DNA of 64,000 bases from Aralia elata (taxonomy: Eukaryota; Streptophyta; Magnoliopsida; Apiales; Araliaceae). The notes beneath the pieces are model-generated. The model was not told the DNA's origin, did no database searches, and saw only the letters and a program-made list of their open reading frames with translations. Made by a program: the position numbers and the translations under genes. Positions 1 to 10,537 of the stretch are shown piece by piece. The stretch lies in assembly GCA_034770075.1 (NCBI GenBank), contig CM068379.1, positions 23,497,506 through 23,561,505 of the forward strand, written 5' to 3'. Position 1 is the first letter of the stretch. Each line of letters begins with the position of its first letter.

Positions 1-654
1 GGCCTCCTTCCCTTGTTCGTCCCTGAAGTTCCGGGATTACTATCTAAAACTGCAAAGGAAAGTTTTATGCAAGGATGAGCTACAAAATGCTCAACAAGTT
101 TATTTCAAAAATGTAAACACAATGTGTTTGATTTGAAAGAAGTTCAAAAGCTTTTGCCAATTGAGGGTTCAATACATGAACCATGTGTTCCAACTAGTTC
201 TATCAGCCTTCATTGAATTAGAAAAGCTTTGTTCAGATATCTTGTAGGGGATCAGCCTATTCGATATCCTAGGAGTATATATACTATCCTAATTGTGCCC
301 AACATGCATTAGATGTCAATATATTATCGACAATAACAACCCATATAGGGTGTTTGTATAATCAGTTAGAAGATGTCGTACCAAACAATTTGGCTTGACA
401 CAACAATTCATGCACGGATAAACAATATATGAATAATAATTCATTTCTTAAGTTATGCTGAATCAAGAAGCAATAACTTCACAACAATTGATAGCAAGAT
501 GTATAATACTTGCATAAAGGTAACAAGGTTTGGAGACTTGCCTCGTATATCTTTTACAGTTGATATAACGTCTAAACGTTTGTCGTAAATCTTATACGAT
601 TATCGGCGTACATAACTAGTTAAACATTTAACAAATAACTGTTTTAAGTTTTCG
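1..654. other. unassigned AT-rich sequence
   Basis: No reading frame, RNA gene or element terminus was recognised here. The sequence is AT-rich and unlike the chromoviruses further right. It probably belongs to the same old repeat that contains the two minisatellites to its right, but that is inference from position only. Confidence 0.4.
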
Positions 655-1050
655 GTTATTATAATCGCTTATAATTAAGACTCTTTCTACTATACATCAA
701 ATAATTTCAGCATTATAACTACTTATAGAACAAATATTTATCAACTACATTTAAAATAAATTAAGCATTATAATTGCTTGCAAAATGAATATTCATTTAC
801 TATGTTTAAAATAAATTGGGCATTATAACTGCTTATAAAATGAATATTCGGCTATTATATTTGAGATAATTTCAGCATTATAACTACTTATAAAAGTATA
901 TTTTCAACTTTATAAGAGAAATAAATTAGACATTATAACTGCTTGTAAATAGGACTTTTGTACTAGATACATAAAATAATTTGGGCATTATAACTGCTTG
1001 TAAAAGTATATTTTTACTAATACATACATAAAAATGAAAATTATAACTAT
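655..1050. repeat. 55-bp tandem repeat, about 7 copies
   Basis: The core CATTATAACTGCTT (with small variants) begins at 711, 766, 821, 876, 931 and 986, an exact 55-bp period. Degraded copies lie at about 656 and 1039. Between cores each unit has an AT-rich segment with AAATAATTT or AAATAAATT just before the core. The regular period and sequence drift mark a minisatellite. There is no coding signal. It may be an internal repeat of an LTR or untranslated part of an unidentified element. Confidence 0.85.
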
Positions 1051-1309
1051 TAGAATATACCTCTTGTAATTGCTAGCTTTACTTCCAATCGCATAGCGCT
1101 TCGATGCTTAGAAAGTAATTTTTATCTCACAATATCTCTCAAAATATAAATATAGAGTGTTTTTGCTCTTGAACTGCTCCTGTAAAATAGTAAGGAATGA
1201 ATGAACTTAGCTTGCTATTTATAGGAAAACATAGTTTCGCTAATTGCACGTTAGGGGCTCGGCTTATTACACTTTGCACCCTAGCATATTCTTAGAATAT
1301 TCTTCTAAG

Positions 1310-1925
1310 CTCCTCAATGAAAATATCTTCCAAGCTCGATAATGTAGCTTGCAATTGAACTTATCTTCTAAGTTTCTCAATGAAAATATCTTCCAAGCTC
1401 GACAATACAGCTTACAATCTAAGCTCCTCAATGAAAATATTTTCCAAGCTCGACAATGCAGCTTGCAATTGAACCTATCTTCTAAGCTCCTCAATGAAAA
1501 TATCTTCCAAGCTCGACAATGCAGCTTGCAATTGAACTTATCTTCTAAGTTCGACAATGCAACTTATCTTCCAAGCTCGACAATGCAACTTGCAATCTAA
1601 GCTCCTCAATGAAAATATCTTCTAAGCTCGACAATGCAGCTTGCAATTGAACCTATCTTCTAAGCTCCTCAATGAAAATATCTTCCAAGCTAGAAAATGC
1701 AGCTTACAATTGAACCTATCTTCTAAGCTCGACAATGCAGCTTGCAACTGAAAATATCTTCGAAGCACGACAATGCAGCTTGTTACCGTAAGCACGACAA
1801 ATCACTTTGTCATTCCCAAGCACGACACAACAACTTGTCAAAAATAATTTGTCGGGATGCTTCTTGGTGAAATCGTGGAAAGCACAACAAATTATTTTGT
1901 CAATGTAAGCACGACTAAGCAACTT
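1310..1925. repeat. 63-bp minisatellite (21-codon period) with degraded tail
   Basis: The motif CTCAATGAAAATAT followed by TTCCAAGCTCGACAATGC recurs at about 1316, 1379, 1430, 1493, 1608 and 1671. Spacing is 63 bp, with a 51-bp variant and one longer, rearranged interval. From about 1760 to 1925 the array decays into shorter AAGCACGACAA / ACTTGTC units. Because 63 is a multiple of three, both strands stay open for 80-96 codons and give periodic peptides. This is a by-product of the period. No start context, codon bias or known domain supports a protein. Confidence 0.85.
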
Positions 1926-2059
1926 GACAAAAAAATTTATTTGACCTAATTCTTCATTAGAGTATACCATCACATAACACAGAGTCAGAATAAGAAAGTT
2001 TATTTAATAATCACATAATTTATATATACGAATCTTATCAAGGTCTTGAATATCACAGA

Positions 2060-2365
2060 TGTTGACTCTGCTATCTTGACTCTATGATCCGACTTGTACT
2101 CTATGATCTTCAGATTACTCTACGATCTTAGAGTGATTTTTCCTCTGGCACTACAATCGTCTTCTACTCTGGACAACTTAGCTATTACAGAGTTTTAACT
2201 CTATGAATTTAAATCAACCTAACATGTTTGATTCCTAAACTAAGTCATTTTACATAAGAATCATGTCATAAGGACTTTACAAAAGCTACTTGAATACAAT
2301 TATACATTTAACTCATATCATTATCAAATCAAATATGTTCATCACAGATTGTAGGTACCAACACA
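2060..2365 (-). repeat. Ty1/copia LTR remnant, copy 1 (diverged direct repeat)
   Basis: This segment matches 3040-3370 over roughly 280 bp, with shared blocks such as CTACGATCTTAGAGT, AAATCAACCTAACA and CTAAACTAAGTCATTTTACA. The two copies are about 985 bp apart in the same orientation. Read on the minus strand each copy starts TGTTGGTACC or TGTTAGTACT, a normal copia LTR head. The 670 bp between the copies is similar in style but has no gene. This is either two LTR remnants or a duplication within one LTR; divergence is considerable, so the element is old. Confidence 0.55.
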
Positions 2366-3039
2366 GTTCGTTAAGAACTATAACACAAGTGATTCACAAA
2401 GAATCATTTAAGTCACACAAACTTGGATTACAAATGATCATTAAGATCTTGTCAATCATTAAGAATAAATGTTTGTTGTGAGATGATTATATGTTGCTTT
2501 AAGTTCCTTTTCAAATGACTTAACAACAAAAATTGTATCTTATAATCGTAGAGTGGAGCTTGTATAAACTGAAAGTTTCAGCACTTGGACTTGATCGATT
2601 CGTTATCTTTGCACTACTTGAAATTGTTATCCTTATATAGAGTTCTTTGGGGATCTTCCCATTTGAAAGTTACTATTGCTCCATTCTAACTTGGACACTT
2701 GTCATTCTTTAATTGTTTGACTTCAAATTACTATCTGCTTGGATCACCTTAGGTCGCTTTCTTCAGTACTCTGAACAATGCAGTTACAGCCACGTGTCCT
2801 TTGACCCTGCTAATATAGATGTTAGATAGAACCTTTGTCAACTTGTTCTAATCGTAAACACATCGGAGGATAACCTCAGAGGGTTGAATGTTTAAGGTTT
2901 ATAACCCTTGTCATAACATGTCGCTGACTTGTCAGAAGTCTACACTATACAATTTTGACTTACATAGAGTGAATTCATAGAATGACTTCTCTTATAGTAG
3001 ACTTCTCTGATTGTAGAGTGACTTACTGAACTATATGTG

Positions 3040-3370
3040 CTCTACGAATTTGAATGGTTCTGCGAATCTAATTCTACGAATTGGCTTGTACTTTACGCTT
3101 TTTGACTATCTTCAGTTCAATCTACGATCTTAGAGTAACTTTGCCTTTAGCCCTATGAACGTCTTCTGGCTAGGGACAACTTATTTAATACAAGATTTTA
3201 CTCTACGATTTAGATCAACCTAACAAGTTTGATCCCTAAACTAAGTCATTTTACATAAGATTCTTTCCACAAAGACTTTATAAAAGTTACTTGTTTACAA
3301 ATATACATTAGAGTTGAATCATCATCAAATCAAATAGGTTCAACATAAATGCAAGTACTAACAATCTCTC
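3040..3370 (-). repeat. Ty1/copia LTR remnant, copy 2
   Basis: This is the partner of the copy at 2060-2365. On the minus strand it is preceded by TTTTGTTATCATCAAA and then an AGAGAGAT purine run before TGTTAGTAC. That is the usual arrangement at the end of copia pol (ATCATCAAA linker, polypurine tract, LTR head). It therefore looks like the 3' LTR of the copia element whose reverse-transcriptase fragment lies at 3418-3602. Most of the pol 3' end is missing between them. Confidence 0.55.
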
Positions 3371-3417
3371 TGTATTTGATGATAACAAAACAAGTAGTTT
3401 AATTTCAATCATCAATT

Positions 3418-3602
3418 CTAAATGTAAGATAATTCATGAAATTTAAATATGCTCATCTCAAACTTACTCTGCATAAGCTTGGCAAACCTCTCATACAACT
3501 TTTCATCAGTAGAATCAGATATAATATCATTCACATAAATTTGTACTAACAATATCTTATCTTTATGCTTCTTAAGAAATAGTGTTATGTCTACTCTACC
3601 CA
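3418..3602 (-). pseudogene. Ty1/copia reverse transcriptase fragment
   Basis: The minus-strand frame encodes about 61 residues that read as the middle of a copia reverse transcriptase: GRVDITLFLKKHKDKILLV, then the active-site strand VQIYVNDII, then STDEKLYERFAKLMQSKFEM. The catalytic motif is normally YVDD; here it is YVND, so the second-strand aspartate pair is already broken. The fragment is cut at its amino side by the 5' LTR of element 1 (near 3601-3603), and its carboxyl side decays into unrelated sequence after MSIFKFHELSYI. It marks the insertion site of element 1 and shows that a minus-strand copia element was there first. It is a dead remnant. Confidence 0.85.
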
Positions 3603-6358
3603 TGACAAACGAGAATTTTGTAACTTAATTTAAATATTTATTGATTGAATAAATATTTTTCGACGATTTGATTGTTGTATTAATTGATTAGTTGACGAAT
3701 TTGTGGTAGATTAATTTAATTATATGTGTTACATTAGTTAAATTAATGTGGAGAATTTTTATATTCAAAGTATGTGTTTAATTGAATTTATTTGATTAAA
3801 TACATTATTTAAATAAGTATAATGTTATTTCTAATTAATTTAATATTAATTAGAGATTTAATAATTTGTCATTATTAATAAAGGAGAATTTTTATTTATG
3901 TGACTATGTGATTTAATGTAGAATTATTTTATTTACGTAATTGATTTAAATGAAATTATTTAATATGTGACACAAACTATATTATAAGCAAATTATTAAA
4001 TAAACTAAAAAGGAGGAATAAGTGTGTTAACCAAACAAAGCCTTAAGGGGAGTTGAAGCCAGTTAACCCATTATGGAATTAATTGACATTCATGTTGCGT
4101 CAGTTCTTTATTACGTACCTTACTTCATCAGTTTCTAAAATCAAGCCAGAGAGAAAAAGGAGAAAAATTTGAGAAATTGGAGGATTAAGAAGAAATCTCG
4201 TCATTATCTTGCACAATCTAGCATATTATCAAAGGTAATCCTTAAATTAAAGTCTCTGATTATGTTCTTCTTTAATTTCTCCATGATTGTACGTTTTGAG
4301 TTTTCTGTAAAAGACTAACTTAGTGATTAACGCATGATATGATTATATGTATGTTATTAGATGATTATAACATGTTTGATACCATGTAGACATGATTTAA
4401 AGTGACTAAATCCATGTAATTATGCTCAATTGAGTTTTCAAAAGTTACAGAGTATGAAAGTTGTATATCTGGCCCTTATGTACAAATTGTATGCTTTAAA
4501 TTGTTTATTTAACTTAAAATTTATAGTGGGGTATAATTATACATGTTTAAATAAACAATACAGAGTTCAAACGGACTAATTTGGTTAGGAAACGAGTTTA
4601 CTACGATTGATTTCGTTAACTGTATCAAATAATGCATGAATAGTGAATTTTGGCCTTTAAATTTGTTGTTCAAATGGTTTATGTTGTTAAAATCACTATA
4701 TACATGTTAGGTTTTAATCTTACATTATGTATGATGTCTAGGCATGCGTAAATTGCCTATTGGGTGTGTTAATTGGAAGAAAATTGGCCTGTCTCTCGTT
4801 GTTCGCGAAGAACAGAGGAGTCGAGCCTGATGTCCAGCGCGGCCGCGCTGGACAATAGCTTATTTTAGGCACTGCCGTGCAGGATCCTAGTGTAAAAGTG
4901 GCGCGGCCGCGCCGGTCTGCAGAATCACCTAGAAAATTTTATTTAAGTATTCAAGTCCAAGATAGTAATTGTAACCTAATTTAATGAATATGGAAGTGTA
5001 GTAATTGTATAACGAGATGTTAAAACATGTTATTAACATGTCAATGACGAATTCATGTGATTAATTGGTAAGTCGAATGTTGGTATAAACTCGTTATAGG
5101 TAGTTTAATAATGTGTTTAAGAGTTATATTGTAAATGTGATAAAATCAGACGTAGAGTTAAGTCTAGATAAAGGGAATTTATTTATTTATGATGCTAGTT
5201 ATGTTATAATTAATTGGTATCGTGACTTGAAATGATATGTAGGATTAAGTGAGGAACGTGAATAGTAAACGTATAATTTACGCACGAGGCAAGTTTCCAT
5301 ACTCTAACCTGATTTCAATTACGCAAATTATACATCCTATCTTTATATTAAAAGAAAGTATCTTATCCTTACTTTTAACGTTTACGCAAGTTCCTGAACT
5401 TAATTCTCTTATCATATATGTTTCATAATGCTATTACTTACTCGAGCAAATTATTATTTCTATTTCATCCAATTTTATGGATTCAATGAGACGTTTTATA
5501 TTCCTCTTTGTAATGCTTCAGTTATACAAAACTTATTTAATTGTACCTTTTGTGAGATTTAGTTTTGATTCTGGAATTACACCTTTTGAACCTTGATTGA
5601 CTAGCGAACCCTTATTGATTCGACTAGTCTATAGTTGAAATTTTAGAAACGTTATTGAAGTAAATCCAAACCAAACTTTCTTTGGTGCGGACTTCGATGT
5701 TAAACTGAGATGAACAACCCTTATACAGGGGATTTTATTACGCGTTAGCATTAGATGTTGTGCACATACATGGTACAAAGGGTTGATCCCCCTGAGTACG
5801 AGAAGTAAGGTCCATATAGTCTTACGACTGTTAAAGGTTTAAAGTAGAAATACTTGATAACCTGGGACATAGTTCGTGGTCTTAAGACCCTCAGATGTTC
5901 TTTTGAATCTTGTCTTATATTTCTGACTCAAAAGCTAAATCTTCGATTATTCAATATCCATTGATTATTTCGCATGTTATTATTGTTGTTGTTATTGTAC
6001 TTGCTGGGCAAACATTGCTCACCCTTGCATTATAACATTACAGCTAAAGTTGAAATAGTTGATGAGCCGTCCACTAGTAAGGGCAAAGGCAAAGCAAACA
6101 AGTGATGAAGACTTATTATATTGTTTAAATGATGTTTATGTAATAGACTTAAGCATGTTTTCCGCATTGATGTTATGTTAAGGTTAGATAACCTCGGATT
6201 TATTTATGAATGAGTTGTAACCCTTTAATGGGAGATTCCTATTTTAATTAACAGTATTTCCATTATGATTAAATGGATAGTTAGATGTGATGTGATGTAT
6301 ATGGAAAGTGAACACCAAATCCTGAGGAAACGAAGTACCCGGATTTGGGGGTGTCACA
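3601..6358 (+). repeat. 5' LTR of element 1 (about 2.76 kb)
   Basis: The segment from TGACAAACGAGAATTTTG onward recurs at 14054 with high identity for about 1.3 kb. It ends in GTGTCACA three bases before the primer-binding site. The 3' copy starts TGTGACA, which pairs with the terminal TGTCACA. The 5' copy reads CATGACA, so its first two bases seem altered. If 3601 is the start, the left target duplication would be CTACC (3596-3600). No convincing TATA box was found. The LTR includes a GC-rich palindrome at 4832-4853 and a second GCGCGGCCGCGCC segment near 4902. Confidence 0.85.
4832..4853. repeat. 22-bp perfect GC-rich palindrome in LTR
   Basis: The bases from 4832 to 4853 read identically on both strands, centred on GCGGCCGC. 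They sit in an otherwise AT-rich LTR. The same palindrome is present in the 3' LTR at 15298-15319, followed there by a further GC-rich self-complementary stretch to 15365. As RNA it would form a strong hairpin only if the central bases loop out; as DNA it is a dense CpG cluster. Confidence 0.9.
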
Positions 6359-6361
6359 GGT

Positions 6362-6373
6362 TGGTATCAAAGC
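6362..6373 (+). promoter_or_regulatory. primer-binding site, initiator tRNA-Met
   Basis: TGGTATCAAAGC lies three bases after the 5' LTR end. It matches the complement of the plant initiator tRNA-Met 3' end (TGGTATCAGAGC) with one A-for-G change. This is where minus-strand DNA synthesis would start. Confidence 0.9.
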
Positions 6374-6590
6374 TGTAGGTTATGAACCTTAGGTAGGGAA
6401 ACCTTAGGGTAGTAGTCTTTTAAGAGATAGAGAATATAGTGGTGATAAACTCTTACCGAGTTCTAAGGAATGAATTAAGGAATTCATTAAAGATAATAAA
6501 AGACTTTATGTGCTATGTGCTTATGTGTTAACAACCTATGTGCTAAGACTAGTGCCGAGTATTAATTAAAACTTAAACTTTGTTGTCAGG

Positions 6591-9153
6591 ATGTCGAATA
6601 TTGGAGGATTCAGTCAGCCTAGGGAGATTGAGCCCCGAGTGTTAGGTTTGTATAACGCGAACATGCAATCAAATTACATTAATAAAGCGGAAGCGCGATA
6701 AAATCAGATTTTAAAATTTTATACAAACCATCACCATGATCTTTCTTTATGCACAATTAGTAATTAAACGAAAGAGATGGAGAATAAGAATTATACCCTT
6801 GTAGAATTCTAGCTTCCTCAGGTACAAGTTCACCTCCAATTCCTTCGCGTTCTCCTTGAATTCCACCGATTAAATTCCTTCCTTTGATCAACGTTAGCCA
6901 CCCAAGTGTTTGGCCTCTAGAGGTGATCCACCAAGGAATAATACTTGTTCAAGAAGATGGGTGTTGGCAAAACCCTACTTTCTATCTCTATAGAAATTGT
7001 AAGTACTCTCTACAATTTTTATGCAAGAGTGTGTAACCCCAATCTATGATAAGACTTCTCTTATTTATAGATGTAGGAAAACCCTTCCCTAAACTATTTA
7101 GGATTAGGGTTTCTATTCTAATTAAACTCCTTTAATTAAATTAAACTCCTAATCCAATTAGGAATTCATGTGAGAGTACTTCTATTAATTAATTTCCAAT
7201 CCCTATTAGGAATTAAATAATAGTAATAGTAATAATAATAATAAGACTCCTCTTATTAATTTATATTTAATATTTCTAAAATATTAAATAATAAATATTA
7301 AGCTATTTAATTTATTCTATCTCCATAGACTAAATTAAATACACTTACCTTATTATTACAATTATGTCATTTACTTCTTAAATAAATATTTTTCTTTTGC
7401 GGTGTGACCCTTTAGGTTCTCCATATTAAACCGGTTGTGAATAAATCAATTAGAACAATTCTAATCTTATTTAAATAAATAAATTAAACTATTTAATTCA
7501 TTTAAATAAATAATATTTATTCTACAATAAGGGTAAGCCCCCTTAGCGATCAACGACTTTCCAGATAATATAGATTTCAACATTAATCATAAAAGAACCT
7601 TTAAGTGCATAGTTATCGTACAATTCAATCCTTCTACCATACAATGTCCCAATTAGATATAAGACATGGAATTACTGTCAAGTCTTATTTTATTTAATTA
7701 TATGTATTTCGATTCTCAAATGCACAACTCTAAATAATGCAAATTAGAAAAGAGTTTCTAATTTCATTATGCCTTGGCCAAGGACTACTGAGTTGTCATT
7801 TATCGAATCACATAGGACATTCACATCTTTTACTAGACGTGGTAGATTCTTTGTTGATCATTCACCTATCTCCATGTACAACTTATTATACCCAATCATA
7901 CCCTTTGTTATACCCTAAAGGTCTTAAGGGACATGTCAAAGTATAACTCATCATACACAAGATACTATGATGATCTCAAGTCCAAGGATCACTTGTACTA
8001 CTATCACTAGAGGAATTCCTATTGACAGGCGAGTAAAACTCCATTAGGTATTCCTTAGCGAGCCACGTTCAGTGAACTTATTCTCCAATAAGCACCTACA
8101 TACTTGCTTTAGTGTCTCCACACAAATGACTATGAGATCAATCATCCTCTTCTTAAGAGCAAGCAACGTATGTACTAATCTATCCGGATTCACTAATCCC
8201 CTTTTTAGTAATCCAACGATTAGGAACGATTTTAGTTTGTGAACTATCTAGAATTTAGATCTTATTAGCATGATCACCATCATGATTCTAAAATCATTGC
8301 TCAAAACTATGGGTTTATCACATTTAATATAACAACACTATGTAGATAATATAAAATGCCTTTAATAACTGAATAAGATTACAAAGTATATGCTACATCA
8401 TATCAAATATGATTGGCTTGTGTGCATACTACTTTCACCGAGTAGCTGGAGAGGAGGAGTCCCGTGATATCCATGTTATCTGGGAGCAGTTGATAGAGAG
8501 AGAGCCATCTCCATTGATCACTGTTGTGGGGTCAGGAGTATGAGCCTGAGTCTGATCCAGAGGAGGATCCTGAGGAGGTAGAGGTTGAGGAGGATGATGA
8601 GGATTCCGAGGAGGTACCCCTTACCTATATCGATGCTGAGATGTACGATGCATTGTATGATCGTACCATAGAGTTGCAGGATAAAGTCAGAGATTTGGAG
8701 GGACTGGCAAATCGACGCCAGACTCTTATAGACCAGAAGAACGAGAAAATTAAGGATCTTGATATACGTCTTGGAGACGTGGAGTGGAAGTTAGTTCAGG
8801 CAGAAAGCCAAAAAGAAAACCTTTTAGCTGAGAATGAGAAGATGAAACTTGAGATTCAGAAACTAAAGGACGATTTGAGTGAGGAGTCAACGGAACGTGC
8901 TAGAGCAGAGGATGCTTGGATGAACACCGCTGGACGTGCAGAACTTTCCGAGAAAGGCGAACGGGCAAAAAAGGCTAAGATTGAGGAGACAGATTACATC
9001 TTTCAGACAGCGATTGATAGGGCCCAGGATCGAGTTTTCCACTATCCAATTTAGTTTGAAGACTTACCATGGTATATGTTAGATCGCAGGACGATGCTCC
9101 GTATCATGGAGGAAGAACGTAGGAAGGCGGTTCGACACCTTAGTAGGCCGTGA
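6591..9153 (+). pseudogene. extra reading frame upstream of gag: acidic coiled-coil protein
   Basis: Without the solo LTR inserted after codon 16 (6640-8437 plus one target copy), an ATG at 6591 opens a frame of about 252 codons ending at TGA 9151. The start reads MSNIGGFSQPREIEPR. After a short serine/glutamate-rich part comes a strongly acidic stretch (SDPEEDPEEVEVEEDDEDSE). Then about 110 residues follow with leucine-type heptads (IELQDKVRDLEGLANRR..., LEIQKLKDDLSEE), a likely coiled coil. Damage: one frameshift between about 8511 and 8526, one TAG at 9052-9054, and the LTR insertion. It shares the element's strand and precedes gag by 295 bp. I do not recognise its family. Extra frames before gag are known in Ogre/Tat elements, not as a standard part of Tekay elements. 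Function unknown; oligomerisation or RNA/protein binding is only a guess. Confidence 0.65.
6640..8437. mobile_element. solo LTR, 1798 bp, with 5-bp target duplication CCGAG
   Basis: The insert begins TGTTAGGTTTG and ends ACTTTCA, the TG...CA form of an LTR. It is flanked by perfect CCGAG repeats at 6635-6639 and 8438-8442. Removing the insert and one CCGAG rejoins the coiled-coil frame of element 1. No primer site, polypurine tract or protein frame lies within it, so it is an LTR left after LTR-LTR recombination rather than a complete element. The TTCCGC-rich end lying near 6690 on the minus strand resembles the end of copia LTRs next to the primer site, so the parent may have been a minus-strand copia element; this orientation is uncertain. 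Confidence 0.85.
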
Positions 9154-9448
9154 TAGGAGACGTTTTGAATTATGTGTAAATATTTATGATAGTTTATGAT
9201 TTAAATTCCAGCGTGATTATACACAATGGAATATGACTATTTAATCCTAAAGATTGTTTGATCTTGGGATAGTTGATGTAAATAGCAATGGTGCTATCTT
9301 TCTATGTTTAAGACTTTTGAATTAATGAAATATCAGTTTTATTTGAAGATGTTATGTGTTAAATGTTTAACCTGAATTGTTTGATTTAAATGTTGAACAC
9401 TTAAGAAATTGAGTGATGATCTGATAAGCGCATATTCTTGAACAGAAA
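9154..9448 (+). other. untranslated spacer between coiled-coil frame and gag
   Basis: This AT-rich stretch of 295 bp has no open frame of note. It may hold a leader for gag translation, but no specific signal was recognised. Confidence 0.5.
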
Positions 9449-10501
9449 ATGCCGCCGAGACGCCAACCACGTCAACAAGCTCAGAAGAGCTCTACTAACA
9501 ACAACGACGTCAATGCTAATCCTGTTCAGTAGTTAGTGAACCTTTTGGCTGGAGCACTTGCGAATCAACCGCAAGCTCCACCAGTAACGTCATTTAAGGA
9601 TTTCAAAGCGGTAGGACCGCCAGAGTTTAGGGGTTCCCTGAACCCGATCGAGGCCCAAACTTGGGTGATGGAAATGGAGAAAGTATTTGACGTTGCTAAG
9701 GTTAGTGAGGACCAAAAGATTGCCTTTGCAACGTTCATGCTTAAGTCAGAGGCCAGCTATTGGTGGCAAGCGAATAAGGTTCGGGGAGGTCAGGGTGTAA
9801 TCGCATGGGAGAGGTTTAAGGAGATGTTCTTTGAGATGTACTTTTCGACGAGCTCGCGTAACCAGATAGAGATTCAATTTCTAGAGCTGAAACAGGGTAC
9901 CATGACTATACCGGAGTACGCGACGAAGTTTAATGAGTTGGCTAGGTTCGCAACTTACCAGGTGAATACGGATGAGAGGAAGGCGAGGAGATTTGAACAA
10001 GGATTAAAGTCATGGTTGTACATCAAGGTGTCAATGTTCTAATTGAACACTTTTACCGGAGTTTTGGAGAAGGCGATTATCGCCGAAGGTGGAAGTGATG
10101 CTCTGACTAAGTATAGTCAGGAGCAGAAGAAGAAGAAAGGCAAAAATGATAATAATAAAGCGGGTGGTAGTAACAGTGGAGGTCACAACCAGAAGAAGAA
10201 GTGGAATGATAATGGATCTGCTGGAAATCAACAGGGAGGTCAGAAGAAGAAAGTGGAAGCGTGTGTTACCTGTGGGAATAATCATATGGGGATTTGCCTG
10301 AAGGGGAAGACAATTTGTTACAATTGCAACCAAGAGGGCCACATAGCGCCGAATTGTCCGAATCCAAAGAAGGGTGCTTGTTTCACATGCGGATCAAAAG
10401 ATCATCTAGCCAGAGATTGTCCCAAAAAGGCAGCAGGAGGACCAGGAGCAGGAGGGAATAAGGGGAACAGTGGTGGCAGTACATTAACCATAACCGGATG
10501 A
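9449..10501 (+). pseudogene. gag of element 1 (capsid and zinc knuckles), nonsense-broken
   Basis: The ATG at 9449 opens MPPRRQPRQQAQKSS..., then a TAG at codon 28 (9530-9532). The frame continues with the Gag capsid core: FKAVGPPEFRGSLNPIEAQTW, MEKVFDVAKVSEDQKIAFAT, YWWQANKVRGGQ, EYATKFNELARFA and RRFEQGLK. A second stop, TAA, is at 10040-10042. After a basic, glycine/asparagine-rich linker come nucleocapsid zinc knuckles: CYNCNQEGHIAPNC and CFTCGSKDHLARDC, each C-X2-C-X4-H-X4-C, with an imperfect cysteine-rich copy just before (CVTCGNNHMGIC). A TGA at 10499-10501 and another at 10517 separate it from pol in the same frame, so the ancestor had one gag-pol polyprotein. Gag would form the virus-like particle and package RNA. 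Apart from these stops the frame is undisturbed. Confidence 0.9.
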
Positions 10502-10537
10502 GCACCAACAAACTGACCTACTGCCAAAACTTTCAAC

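Noticed and set aside
1267..1557. 96-codon minus-strand frame in the minisatellite
   Set aside because: The frame is a product of the 63-bp period; no start context, domain or expression evidence.
3418..3603. Minus-strand frame as a host gene
   Set aside because: The YVND strand and flanking residues are copia reverse transcriptase; it is a cut remnant.
9449..9532. Gag stop near codon 28 as a programmed readthrough or separate small gene
   Set aside because: Family 2 also has a stop between the Gag start and capsid, but at a different site and codon (TGA or TAA). No readthrough context is shared, so decay is the simpler view.
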